Shown here one piece after another: positions 23,703-35,735 of a DNA stretch of 64,000 bases. The stretch is from Metallyticus violacea. Lineage: Eukaryota > Arthropoda > Insecta > Mantodea > Metallyticidae. The stretch is from positions 43,220,001 through 43,284,000 of the forward strand of contig CM060840.1 of NCBI GenBank assembly GCA_030762175.1. The letters run 5' to 3'. Below the pieces are notes generated by a model. The model did no database searches, was not told where the DNA came from, and saw only the letters and a program-made list of their open reading frames with translations. The number at the start of each line of letters is the position of its first letter. Positions within the stretch are counted from its first letter, which is position 1. Both the position numbers and the translations under genes were made by a program.

Positions 23703-25742
23703 GTTGTTTTTTTTACGACGGTAGAGAACCTGGAGAGATGCTGCAGCACTTCTTTGATCCTGTACATCATAAACCACTCTGCACTATGTTATAGGAGTTC
23801 AGGCTTTAGTTTCAGATTCTTCAGTCTTGTCCAGTTGCAAAAGTGAACTACATTGAAAGCTGAGAAATAAAATACTCACAATTTGGAATTATAACTTCAT
23901 TCTAGTTTTCTTTCTGATATTTTTAAATTTCTTTATTTTTTTATTACTAAGCGAGCACAAATATCTTATTTACAGCGCAGTTTTATCACCTCCACTCATA
24001 GCAACAGGCATGTTGCTTTGTGGGAAGGGATTACTGCAGATGTTCCTTGTGTTCTAAATTTTCTTAGGGTGACACGCCACAATCTACTGCCCCTCCTTCA
24101 TCATGTACTTTCCCCCAAAAATCCATCGTCATATTCTGTGTAGTCATTCTCTCTCAGACATAATTCCCGCCTACCTCAGAAATCCGTTGCCCACCAAGAG
24201 CTCTTGGAATTCTTCCAGTGTTTATGAGTAAGTATTTCTGTTGAGCAATACTATTATGATATTATCTGCTTTCCGAACCAGAAATGGGTGTTGAGAAACA
24301 TTAGAAATATGTGCTGGCAAACGTGCAGCATTTTAGCTGTAAATAACATATTGCTAACAATATGTTTTCTACTCTCTAACATAATGCTAACGATGTGTTT
24401 CCTAGTTTAATGTAAATATTTTGAAAATTGGTTTCTCCCGGATAAGAAAACTGAGGATAGCTGACAAAGTATTTCTCCAACATTGGAGGTCAACGTTGAT
24501 GAATGAGCTTTTACTTCCTGACAGCTCGTAAAAGCAATATTGTGCTTCATTTTGCATTACGATAAATTTTTGTTAATTTTTAAGGCTTTGAAGAAAATAT
24601 TAGGTAAATCCCAAACATTCCATTTTGTGACCATGGGCTTTGGAGCATGCCAGAAAAAGCTAAGAGCTATTGATGAATCGCAACGAAAATTACAAAATGA
24701 ATTTAGAACTTTCCCATTAATCTGTCGAAAAGATTTAAACAATATGCTTGCAAGAAGAATACTAACAATGTTAACATTGAACCAGAAACGCACCCAACAA
24801 CTAGATCTAGTAACTGTAGTCTCGATGGGTTTCTAAAAGAACTGTCATGTTGGTTGAAACTTGGGTTCATTGCTTTGAACCAGAAACACGCCATCTAGAA
24901 CATTTTATACGACCAATTTTGGGAATATTAATGCCGGCAGTGTTTTGAGATTCCTTTCATTGTCAACTAGAGTTTAAAAAGGAGCGTATTATAACCCAAG
25001 ATAACGTTGCTATCAAGATGATAGTATTAAAACAAAATAACTTTAATTTTTATGTTTCCAAAATATTAAAACCAAGTTCCTTTTTTCGCTGGATCTAGCC
25101 CCCCCCCAAAAAAAAAAACCAGAGGTTGTTTTCCGAACATACCTTCCAAATTGTTAGCTTAAATGTTACCACTTTAGTATCTGAATGCACGTTGTTTAAA
25201 TTATAAAAAGTGTATATGTTAGTGTTGTAGTGCTGGTGCAATTATATCATTGTTATGTGTTTTTAGGACTTTTTGAGGCAACTGGCATGGGCCGGAGAAT
25301 TTACATACTTGGATAATCTAGCATTATGCATATCGTTACCAGGATAAATCTTCTGAAGTAATCAGAAATTCGGTCCTGGAATTAACGGTATTAAACTTCC
25401 TTGTGTACTTTAAGTCACAATTTTCAAAAATCTACAAGGCCCTTCAGTACGCAAGGAATATATATATATTACAGACACCGCTCAAATTTTCCTGACAAAG
25501 GGATTGGAGAGGCCCTGCAGTTTCAGGTGACAAATGACTTTTTGTTCAAATGCGCCAGTATAAGACCATGCCACTTACTGGAATTCGGTAGTCTTAAATG
25601 AGCACTGAAACCACCGCTCTGCTCAATCCTTTATAAAAAGTCATCATCATCACCATAAACAGCAACACTTGACCTTCTCGATAAATTCTGACTTCATTAA
25701 ACTAGTCCAAAAGTAATCTCTTCATTGTTTTCTTTGTGTTAA
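23703..25742. other. AT-rich intergenic stretch, no gene seen
   Basis: A 98-codon frame at 24540-24836 is unmatched and overlaps a 78-codon antisense frame. A C/A run lies near 25100. No transposon parts recognised. Confidence 0.55.
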
Positions 25743-26813
25743 TACCAGAGTAGTTTGATAAGTAACTAACAGAAGGTAACAGCAATATGTTTATATGCGG
25801 TTATAAAGTTTGCTTTCTATGTATCAACATTCTATAGTCACAAGTCCTTCTGTGCTCATTCATTGCTTGGCAGCTGTCTGACAATGAAAAATGGATAAGA
25901 ATGGAATTCGTGATGAGATTAGATTCTTTTTTTCTGAAAGGAAAAACAGCAAAGGACATTCATGAGAGGTTTTTGCGTACATTGGGTGACGCATTCTCTT
26001 CCTATAAAGTCGTTCGACTTTGAGTAAATGAGTTCAAGCGAGATAAAACAAGCACTGAAGACGCACTACGTCCTGGAGCTCCAAAATCAATTGTGAGGCT
26101 TGAAATCATCGATAAAGTCCATGATACTGTTTTAGTGAAAGTGCGCAAATTAGCAGGGGCCACGGGCATCTCAACTGAGCGAATATGACATAGTGAATTG
26201 AAAAAAAGTGCGCAAGAGGGTGCCGTGTCTGCTCACTTCGGAGCAAAAACAAAATTGCATGTGAACTTTGACCGACTTTTGTGACTATGAACATGGAATC
26301 ATTACTAAATACTGGAAGCAAACCAGTTCCGAAAAAAGCAAAATGTGTTCCAAAAGCGAAAGGTGATGGCTTAAGTTTTCTGGAACGCAGAAGGACTGCT
26401 CTTCATCTGTAAGAAGGGGGAACCACTACTGGAGAATGCTACGCATCGCTTTTGGAGGGATTGAAGACAGCGATCAGGGAAAAGGCCGGGAAATGGCCAA
26501 AAATATGTTTGTTTCATCATGACAATGCGCCGGTGTATTCAAATCGCGTTCGCTCATGACAAATTGACCGACTTACGATTAACCCTATTTACCTGATCTT
26601 GCTCTCTCGGATTAGCATCTCTTCTCGAAATTCAAAAATTTCCTCGCTGGTCACAAATTTAAGTCAAATGAAGAGATAAACAAGTATTACGAGGGAATCA
26701 CGAGCTTGGAGAGATTGGAGCAGTGTTCGTTGAATTTCGAGGGGATTATTTGGAAAATAAATTTTGTTGAAAGATTGCAATTGTTCCCTTTGATATCAAA
26801 CCATTCTTGTAGC
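25743..26813 (+). mobile_element. Mariner element, inactivated
   Basis: About 1.07 kb. The likely ends share an imperfect inverted repeat: agagtagtttgata at 25747-25760 and, reversed, agaatggtttgata from the right end near 26794-26808. The decayed transposase begins MDKNGIRDEIRFFF (25892). Further pieces are EFKRDKTSTEDA (about 26031), EIIDKVHDTVL and GISTERI (about 26105-26187), LEGLKTAIREKAG (about 26455), CLFHHDNAP (about 26507-26532, the second catalytic aspartate) and a C-terminal WRDW-like piece near 26710. Many stops and frameshifts. A segment around the first aspartate is not recognisable, consistent with an internal deletion. A SINE lies directly downstream. Confidence 0.87.
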
Positions 26814-26880
26814 AACTGGAGTAAATGGCACAAGGGACTAGGAGGAAAGTTGCCCAGTCACATCGAACTCAAGTCCATGT

Positions 26881-27164
26881 TTTGTGTTTATTGATTTATT
26901 TATGGGCGCTCTTTAACATCGCAGGTCATCAGCGTTCCATTCAATTCAGGGCGTGAAACGGCCGACTAATTTTGCTCAGAGGCCTCTCTTTCAGGCTCTA
27001 GGTTCGTGCCGTAAATGTACGACACGGGACCCACGGCTTTACTTCCCTTCCGAAGGAAGCCATACTTAGGATTTTCACGCCCGAAAAAATCCTGAACGGG
27101 TTTGAACCCGCGATCTTGGGTTTAGGAGGCAAGTATGGTAACCACTACACTACCAGGACCGATT
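26881..27164 (-). mobile_element. SINE family A with a perfect 10-bp target duplication
   Basis: Near-complete copy, tail at the left (ttttgtgtttattgatttatttatggg) and tRNA-like head at the right (GTTTGAACCCGCGATCTTGGG, then GGTAACCACTACACTACCAGGACCGA when read in two parts). It is bounded by aagtccatgt on both sides (26871-26880 and 27165-27174). A short deletion removes part of the segment between the head and the body relative to other copies. Confidence 0.95.
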
Positions 27165-27174
27165 AAGTCCATGT

Positions 27175-30100
27175 GGTAGAAGCCAATTGTGCGACCACTC
27201 TTCTTGCTTTAGATTTGCAGAACTTGTAGTATGCTAAAAGGGTTAAGGCATGAACAATTATCGTTAACTCTTAAGCTAGCCAAAGTGTCATATCGCATGC
27301 AAATATTGCCGGGGACCAGGAAACTACTTAGTTTAATTGCTGTTATGGTTCATGTAAGGGTACGAAGTAGTTGGGGATCGTGGGTGTGAGCCAGTTTAGT
27401 TTCTAATAACTTCTTCCAAACTACCGTGTGGTTGACGGTAGCCGTCAGTGATTTGCAAGCAGCCGCTCCAATAGGAAATTGATAATGAAAGCCATCGCGA
27501 GCATGGTGAGCTCCAATTAATATTACTAACGCAAGTGGTAGATTGCGTGAAGGATGGTCTTCCTGAATGTAAATTGCTGCTCGAACCGCAGGAAAGTGTT
27601 TCTTCCCCCTTGCTTCTCACTTCCAAGTTCTTTCCATTACACATAGTTACTTCGCTCTTGGGGCGTAGTTGATTACCTTTCGGTGATTTGTTATTTGACA
27701 ATTAGACGGGAAAATAAAAACGAACACTTTATGATTTCCCGCCTACTCTAAATCTTAAATCCAATTCGTTTCCTCTGAGTTGTTTGAAGGTGTCCTGGAA
27801 AAGGCTCCATTTGGTTTCCTATAGAATGTATTATGGTCATGGCCTCCGTAGCACTAATATATGCAACACGTTACCTCGTGCTATTGCTTCACTAAGAAAG
27901 CGGGTTTAAAGAGTAATTTGTGTACGGTGCTTGTGTGTGTAGTGCTAACTTTTTTGCCTTCATGCAAGAACTTTCTCTGGCAGGATAACTAACTTGAAGG
28001 AGGCAGTTAATGGAATTTATAGTCATTTTGAATTCCTGAAACATGGGACTAACAAAACTTGTTTCTTGCTCTCCGAATCAATATTGTTTTTATTTGCTTT
28101 CAGTCCTATAGGTTCTAGCGTTGTTTGAAGTTAATGTACTAGAGCGGGAAAATATGTCATGTTACTGGTGCTTTTATCGGTCCAGTTTTTGTTAGGGTCA
28201 TTGACAAAAAGAACTACATGGATACAAAACAGTTGTTACAAGCCACAATGGGTAAAGCCAGTCAAATCCTGCGACAACATTAACTTTTCATTTTTATCGT
28301 CATCACCGTTTCTGGTTAGGTCTCATGAGGTGAGTGAATATGCCGCTTAAATCGTTATATAGGTATATTTTATTCATAGTTTTTCTTTCCAATAATTAAA
28401 TATTAAACATCCATGAGATTTTTGTACAACGTACAGTGACTTAAGAGAAGTGTTCGTCTCATCATATTTACAATGATGAAATATAACTGTTATAATTTTT
28501 TTTAAAAAAAATAAAAAGTGTGTAAGGTTAATGTCACTTTATGTTTCTTCTTATATAAAAATAAAGTATTCTTAATAAAGTCATCCTCGCTAAGCGAAAT
28601 CTGCTTTAGGCATCTGTAAAAAGTTATCATATTAGTATTCCATTATGCAAGAGTTTGTATGGACTTAGTAGTGAATATGGGATATAAAGCAAAGGTATTG
28701 TTTATAATATAAATGTGCACGAGTTTTAATCAAATCGCTCGTTACAGAATTTGTTAAGAAAGATTGTTCTGTTTCTACGTGATATCTATCACAATTCACA
28801 AACATACACATTTCTTAAGCTGAAAGGCTTTGTTCGAGTAGAGCTTGTGGTGGTAACCATAAACTGTGTTTGAGCTAGTAACCTATGTTCATTCATTTGT
28901 TATAATCGATGCGGTGTAGTAAAGTCACTTCAAATTTGCTTCTTCATCTCTTGAAGGTCTTTCATTACAGTTTCATATGCGGCAGTAGAGGTCAATGTAA
29001 TTATACACATAAGTCTTGGCTGAGAGTCTCTCCGGCGAATTTCGAAATTTTGAGACGCATTATATATTCTTCAGAAACACTTTTTACTCTTGAGATTCTG
29101 TTTGTTAAGGTTCCTCTACACGAATTTCTGTCCATATACAAGTATCGGTAAGATAGTTTCCGGGCCAATGCTAGCAACACTTTTTCTGGTTTTGAATGAA
29201 AAGAAATAAAATCATTAGATGAAAGATAAATATTTTAAACACAGTAGAAGTGCATCATAGACACATCAGTTCAGTCAAAAGCGCTATTTACAACTTTAAA
29301 AACGCAAAGCCCAGAAAATGTGTCATGGAGTAATGAAATGCTACTAAAGTAAATAATAAATGCATTTGGGAAAAGAATTTCAGCAGACAGTGTTCTACTT
29401 TAGTATCTTAGGCAGACATCCCACTGAAAACTATAAGGTTAATAGGAATAAGTGTCTACTTTATGCCTAAACAAATATTTTCCCCCTTACTGTTACAACT
29501 GAGAAAATACAATTTTAAAGTCAGATGGAAGGGTAATAGTGTGTTGCAAGAACAAAGAGCTGGATGAACTGAAGCATAGAGAAAGTAAGGATGCAAATTT
29601 GGTTGCAGACAACGTACTATGAACTACGTGTTGTACATGAATAAACTGAAATTTCATATGCGTAAAAATGCGGAAGACATGGGTATATCTAGTATTAATA
29701 TTTGACTTGGCTTTTGGTCAAGGGATTACGGCTTTTGTTGTTATTTAATACCAAAATGTGTGGCACTTTAAAAAAAGAAGATCTGATGAAATACTCAATC
29801 CTAAATACAATCAACGGTAAACAAGCGTAGACACAAAACAGAAAACCATTTCAAGAGAAATTACAGGAGAATTGCTGAAATCAATTGCAAGAATATTACA
29901 GAATATCGGAAGAGAAGACAAATTCTACAAATTGTAAAGAGATATACTTTCAGATTACGAATACATCTTAAGTGTGAAGTACGACTTCACGTGTTTGTTT
30001 AAACAAATTAAAATGTGTTACACTGTCATTGATTAAACATTGACACAACTTATTTTGTTCGTTTATACATTTTTCTGGAAAATTGAACTGTCCAAACAAA

Positions 30101-30252
30101 AATTATCCACGTATTTCAGAAAACGGGGCAATTTAAGACTACAAAGTTGCATTAGGTTCATGGTAACGATTTAGACATTTCAAAACATTTATAGGTGTGT
30201 CAGCAGTTACACGTATATATCAAAAGAATTTACGAGCATGAAATTTAGGGAA
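27175..30252. other. Intergenic stretch with one unassigned open frame
   Basis: A 101-codon minus-strand frame (27396-27701) has more even base composition than its surroundings and is rich in S and N, but I recognise no motif. It may be part of an old repeat. The rest (28-30.2 kb) is AT-rich; the 80-codon frame at 28909-29151 is unmatched. Confidence 0.5.
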
Positions 30253-30265
30253 TATAATAATAATA

Positions 30266-30562
30266 TTTTTTTTTTTTTGAGTAGTGTTTAACGCCCGTTT
30301 TCACTACTGAGGCACCACAGGCGATGGACACTGATGATACATGAGAGGAAATGATAAATTGGGAAAGGATATATTTTTTTTTTTTTTTTTAAGGAAGGAA
30401 GCGTTCCAGGCCTAATAGGTACCTCCCCGGCATTTGCCAGTTATGAAGACTGAGGAAAACCTGGAAAAAACCCCAGTCAGGGAGGACGGTCCTGGCGGGA
30501 TTCGAACCGCAGACCTCCCGCTCACGAGTCCGTGCCTTAACGACCTCGGCCACCCGTGGCGG
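30266..30562 (-). mobile_element. SINE family B, best-preserved copy, in a (TAA) target
   Basis: From the left: T-rich tail, agtgtttaacgcccg, gcgatggacactgatgatac, aaattgggaaagga, an internal T run, ggtacctccccggcatttgcc, gaagactgaggaaaacctgg. The tRNA-like head on the minus strand contains TGGCCGAGGTCGTTAAGGC (A box, of the Ser/Leu kind) and GGTTCGAATCCCG (B box). It is flanked by tataataataata at 30253-30265 and 30563-30575. Confidence 0.93.

Positions 30563-30600
<38 letters not shown>
30563..30600. repeat. (ATA)n microsatellite at the SINE boundary
   Basis: About 12 units, beginning inside the right-hand target duplication of the SINE. The left duplication has only four units, so this side has probably expanded since insertion. 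Confidence 0.9.
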
Positions 30601-31059
30601 GCAATCCGTTTAATAATTTGCAAAAAAAAAAAAAAATAGATTGAATATGTTGTCATATAACGGAATCAAATTTACTACTATCGATGAGAGCGTTAGATAT
30701 TCTAATATATTGGTAATTAAATTCTTTTTGATTACATAAATGTTGCACGGTTCATTGCAGCTAACACATTTAATATAAAGTTCATAAGAGAAAATATATA
30801 TTTACAAGAAAGTGTTAAATAATTTAATTTTGACGTAAATCTCTACATGCTTTTCAATTATGTACCTCTAATTTTATTCGTATTGCTTTCTTTCGTAATA
30901 TAAAACACATTTAGTTTCAACAGAGCTTTTGTGAAACATTAAATCATATTTCATAAATGAAGAAAATTGCGCATAATAAAATATGTTGAAGATTGATTCG
31001 GAATTAATGTGATAAATGAATAAATTAAGATTTAATTTTGGTATAATATATTCCATATT

Positions 31060-31605
31060 TGCGTCCTGTCTGCGTCTGTGAATTTGAAGCCATGATTGAA
31101 TTTGTTGAATTGGAATAATAGAAAAAAGAGGGCATGTCGGTACCTCAGCCTTGCTCGATGGCTCGGTACCTGTGTCCTCATTGGGTGCATTTCCGGTAAA
31201 AAGAACTGAAATGAGGGAAAGCACCAAGCGTCCAGGATTCACGGGGTTAAGCATGAGCGTAGACGTTGTCCCTAATATTGTTTCCAGATAGAACACCCGA
31301 CATCCGCAGAGCGCCCCTCCTCCAAAGTGCTCGAGCTCTACATAAGGACTACTTCCATATCAGGCGCCGGGGCATAAACCTTTCCAACTCGCAAGCCACC
31401 GTCACACCGCACCACCCCACCTCGATCCTATAAAAGATAATGGTATGATATGAAATGGGAGAGGAAAAAATTCATAGAAAAGAAAGATCCAATCCAGTAT
31501 ACACCTAAGGAAACAGGGGAAACCACACAAAAACCAAGGATCAGGGATCTGACTCCCGAATGCGAGTTCTAAGTGTTACCGTCTGAGTTATCCTTGAAGT
31601 TAACA
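31060..31605 (-). mobile_element. Long tRNA-headed repeat (family C), copy 1
   Basis: Read on the minus strand from 31605: a tRNA-like head (GGATAACTCAGACGGTAACAC, then CTCGCATTCGGGAG and cagatccctgatcc as decayed B box), a linker with GTTTCCCCTGTTTCC, then catttcatatcata, and a GC-rich body beginning gaggtggggtggtgcgg and gtgtgacggtggcttg. The body is shared with 56.88-57.21 kb. The 140-codon minus-strand frame 30874-31296 runs across the body but is not conserved in frame with the other copy, so I do not take it as a gene. Confidence 0.75.
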
Positions 31606-33559
31606 CTTTGTTGATTCCGTTTATAATTATTAACACCTACATGCAATTTTCTGTCAAGTAAGTTGTATGTTATAAAGTAAATTGTAAAGCTCCAGAAATT
31701 GCTACATTAAATCTTAACTGTTTAAATCCTACGTATACCCAGTGTCCTTAAACGGCTTTCTACAATTGCTAAATACTTCTTAGCCTACCGGACATAGCCC
31801 AAACAAATAGACTTATGTTAATATTCCTATACATAGTAACACTTCTCTATTTAAACACCTTTTTTACCCTGAATCTTGAACCCCCATAACATATTCACCT
31901 ACTCAGGAAACTATTTTAGCATATGTTATTGTTTTGGATGTTGTACACCCCTTTATTCTGGGCACTGGACATTCCTTGTAGTCACAATTTGCACAGGGTT
32001 CCCCCTCCCCTTCTACATTTCTGCTACCTTTTTAGGTTGAGTGGCATAAAACCCTTAGCTTTCCAAACATCATTAGCACCGCTGTTAATTCCTAGAAAGG
32101 GATGAAGGAGATCTTTTGTATGCCTAGAAAGGGGCGAAGGAGCTCCTTTGTATGCCTAACTGTAAGATTATTATATTTAAAAATCTGTATCTGAGGTTCT
32201 GCATTCTTAAAATACCGTGATTTATGATTGCTTCAACATGGGTTGTTCTTCTAACGGTACTTTGTCTACAGCCTGTTTCTTATATGTGACAGTGTTGTTA
32301 TTGGTTACTATTTAAGTAATAAATGTAAAAGAAAGCTTAAATAAATTAAACAAAGTAAGGGAAATTACACATTTAACAGAAGAATTTGTAGAAATCTCTA
32401 ATGTAGCTGTAGAAACTACTTAGAAAAATTTGCAATTTCTATATCAAATATAAACAGTAATACAACTTTGGTTTAAAGGCAAAGAATGAAACTAAAACAC
32501 GCAAAGAGTTTTCAAAACTGTTAATAATAAATTAATTGATATAGCTTTTCATTTATTCATTCGCACTTGCTGAAAAAGCACACCGGATTTCTAACAGATA
32601 AAGCAAAGAAAAAATGCCAGATAATTAAATCTATCTACATTTTCAACCAGCAATGGACCATTACATATTTTTATAAGCTCAGTAGTATAATTAATAATGT
32701 TGCATATGATAAAGGAAACTCAATTGATGTAAATTGGAAACATAAGCTTCGTAATCTTTTACATGTAAGTTATAGAAGTTTACTATATTTGTTATTTACG
32801 TTGTATTACATTTTTATTAATGAGATTCCTTTTCAATGCATGCTTCCTCTTCCTTGGACACCTTGCTATTTTTTATTGAACCAATTAGAGAGGCTTTGCT
32901 ACATGTAAAAAGCTAACTAGAACTTGCATAAGTATTGATGAACAATTTTACTAAATTATCTAAAATAATTCTAAGTAGGTTCAAACCGGGGGCAAATTTC
33001 AGCATTTTACTGATCATCTAGTTAGAGCAGTTTTACGTTTATATGTGAGCGTGATTATCAACAATGAAGTAAACATTATAAAACACAAAATGTACCAGCG
33101 ATTACGTAAGCGTTCACATTTCTCAATAATTTATTTAATCTTTACTTCGAGGAGACTTAAAATTATAACTAAATACACTGGGCGATATTTTCTTTGTGGA
33201 ACTACTTTACATACAGTTTGTCGCAGTGATTGAGCTCTACACTTGTCTTCTGTTCCCACTTTTGAAAGTCGGCCGGGGACCGGAGGGGGAGGTCAATATG
33301 AGTTTAACTCTAAGAACGTACGGACCTGTTCTTATATGTTGTGCGACATTGTATTAAGTATTCATTAGGGGCATAATTAATACGACTCAATAGAAGACCA
33401 TTTATTTATGATTTGTACGTGCGTAGAGAATTCGCTCTATTGAAACAATACGAATATTGTTTCAAGAGAGATTCCCTGATATTCTACTTTCAAGTCGATG
33501 TTCAATTCACAGATTGGTACTAAGTTTCGTGAAATGTGCGGCATTCTTAATTAAAATTG
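31606..33559. other. AT-rich intergenic stretch, no gene seen
   Basis: A 113-codon frame (32567-32908) is rich in L, Y, F and I, as AT-rich DNA gives by chance. No motif recognised. A small direct repeat (cctagaaaggg-gaaggag) occurs at 32091-32142. Confidence 0.5.
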
Positions 33560-34250
33560 TACACAACCATGTACAGTACTCACATAATAAACGCTAGATA
33601 ACACTGGGCATGCTCTGGAGCAATCTCCTCAAAAAGTATTTCGACGTCTTCCTTAGCAAACGAGAATTTCCTATTCCACTTTTGGAAAGACAACAAAGCT
33701 ACTGAAATGAAACCCCTATAAAACTACAAGAACTGAAACCTGATGACCGTGCTTAGAGTTTTGAACTGCGTGCATGACGGAGAAATTTACGTTAATCTAA
33801 TTTTCATTGCAGACGAATCTTGGTTGCACCTAAATGAGATGTTAATTCACAAAACAACACCTAACCTGCCTCACGAGGAACCTTGCATGACGGATAGGAA
33901 TGAGGTCGCCATTAGCGGCGAGAGAATAATAGGGCTTATTTAAAAAATGAACAATATTGGTATGGATATTTTACAAGCCTTTCTCGTGAATTTACTGACA
34001 GGGAACGTAGGTTCGCGACTTTCCAACAGGACTCTGTAACGACACACACAATCCGTCTCTCATCACAACAACATATGGCCATCTGGTGCCCCGATTTAAT
34101 GCCCTGCAATTTTTATATCTAGGAGACATTAAAGTAAAAAGTGCACAAGGCAAATCCACACACAATAGATGAACTGAAAAATAAAATTTAGGTGTTAAGT
34201 GTTGGTAATAGTCTACTCGACAATCTGACTCCTGTTCACCATGGTAGCAA
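33560..34250 (+). mobile_element. C-terminal transposase fossil of the DUF4817-linked class
   Basis: Decayed Tc1/mariner-like transposase of the kind that carries an N-terminal DUF4817 domain in insects. Pieces in order: LQELKPDDR (about 33729, frames broken), FLNCVHDGEIYVNLIF (about 33757), ADESWLHL (33809-33832, first catalytic aspartate), GERIIGLI (about 33918), FQQDSVTTHTIR (34022-34057, second aspartate) and CPDLMPCNFYI (about 34087-34120, last aspartate) before a stop. The N-terminal half is missing. Probably the catalytic counterpart of the family at 22.2-23.4 kb, although I cannot show they are the same element. Confidence 0.82.
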
Positions 34251-34255
34251 CTTGA

Positions 34256-34278
34256 ACCGACCGACCGACCGACCGACC
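34256..34278. repeat. (ACCG)n microsatellite
   Basis: Five to six units of ACCG, immediately after the transposase fossil. Confidence 0.9.
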
Positions 34279-35735
34279 AGAGCTTTCCCGCGAAGGAAAA
34301 ATCACCCTTTATTACGAACTATCTTCAAATACATTCTCATATAACCCAATAGTGTTTGTTGATTCAATAAACCTTTTTAAAGAAAAAATGTGGTTAACAA
34401 AAAAGAAATGTTAATTAAATACTTCTTCCCCTGCAGAACTTGATTACTTGGTACTTATCTTGAAGATTGAATGGCCGGCCCCAAAGGACCTGAACCGGGA
34501 ACCTGAGCAACCCAGCTTGATACTTTCTGCTGTGGCAGATTCTTCTCGAATAATATCAGTTTCCACTATTCAGTTAAAAAAATCGAACTTTTATAGCAAT
34601 CAAGGCCTATGAACCGTCTTCGAATACCTCAGAACCAGTTCTCACCGCTAACCTGATGTTTTTCCTTCACCTAAGCATCTACGTTTCTCAAGAGCTAGTA
34701 GCATATGCATATATTCTGGTTTATTATTTTTTAACTTGATATAAAAATAATTTTTATAATACGAAGAACTAATTTAAATAAAATCCAAGCTATCCCACGT
34801 GATCTAGGCTGATGAGAGGCTTTTGCGCCGCTAATTCAGAGACCGGCACCGACGATGATGAAAAGGTTATGATAGATCAGCAACTGAAGTGGAAAATCCT
34901 CGAAGTCCTGTCTCATTAAAACACTTAGCGGAGATGAGACACAGAAGAACGGTATACTCCAAAGTTATCGCTGTAGGATTGGACCCGCCTAATCCTTTGA
35001 CTCGCAAATGGATTTGCATTAAATTTCATTTTAATTAAAGATCAGGTGGAGGCTACAGCATCGCAACTGCGATAGCGATCCTTGAGTGATATGTAAGACA
35101 TAAAACTAAAACATTAAAAGTGAATAATCTTGCATTACCTAAAATCTGCATTACAATTACTTTTTCCGGCACTTTACAAGTCTCTAATTTCATCAACTAA
35201 GTCAAGGATTTTACGGCTCAGCGCGTTTTTATATCTAGAATACGAGTGCCAACCAGTTTTGCGACCTCTTAGTCTTTCGGTAATACACCTCATTATCCTT
35301 CAATCTTTGAGTATATGTCTACCCGTCAGTTTTAAATACTTTTTATTTAGGTAGGGTATTTTTTATTCCAAAAGATGATCATAAACATTACTAGAGTGCT
35401 GGGTTAATGATATTTCGTTTATTATTTAGTTATAGAATGGAACTGAATGGGATGTTTTATTTTAATGTCAGAGTTAAGGCAATAAGATCTCTTCCACTCA
35501 AACAGCCCTAATTAATGCACACAAATATTAAACTATGACATATATGCTGTTGAGTTTATACCACATCTAAACCACATCTTTAAAAAAAAAAAAAAAAGAA
35601 AAAGAAAAAAAAAAGAAAAGAAAGAAAAAAGATTACTATTTAGTGCACACGTAAAAATAAATATTCAATTAAAACCTTGAACTAGTAATCCGATTGTGTT
35701 AATAAAAACCAGACTCTGTAATATTTAAGGGTATG
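34279..35735. other. AT-rich intergenic stretch; A-rich tract at its end
   Basis: A purine tract (A with scattered G) occupies 35582-35632. A segment near 34490-34530 (gacctgaaccgggaacctgag) resembles the B box of a decayed tRNA-like element but is too short to assign. No gene seen. Confidence 0.5.

Noticed and set aside
30874..31296. 140-codon minus-strand open frame over the family C repeat
   Set aside because: The other copy of the repeat (56.9-57.2 kb) does not keep this frame open, so it is not a conserved protein.
34490..34530. Possible further tRNA-like SINE head (gacctgaaccgggaacctgag)
   Set aside because: Only a B-box-like fragment; no A box at the right distance and no body match.
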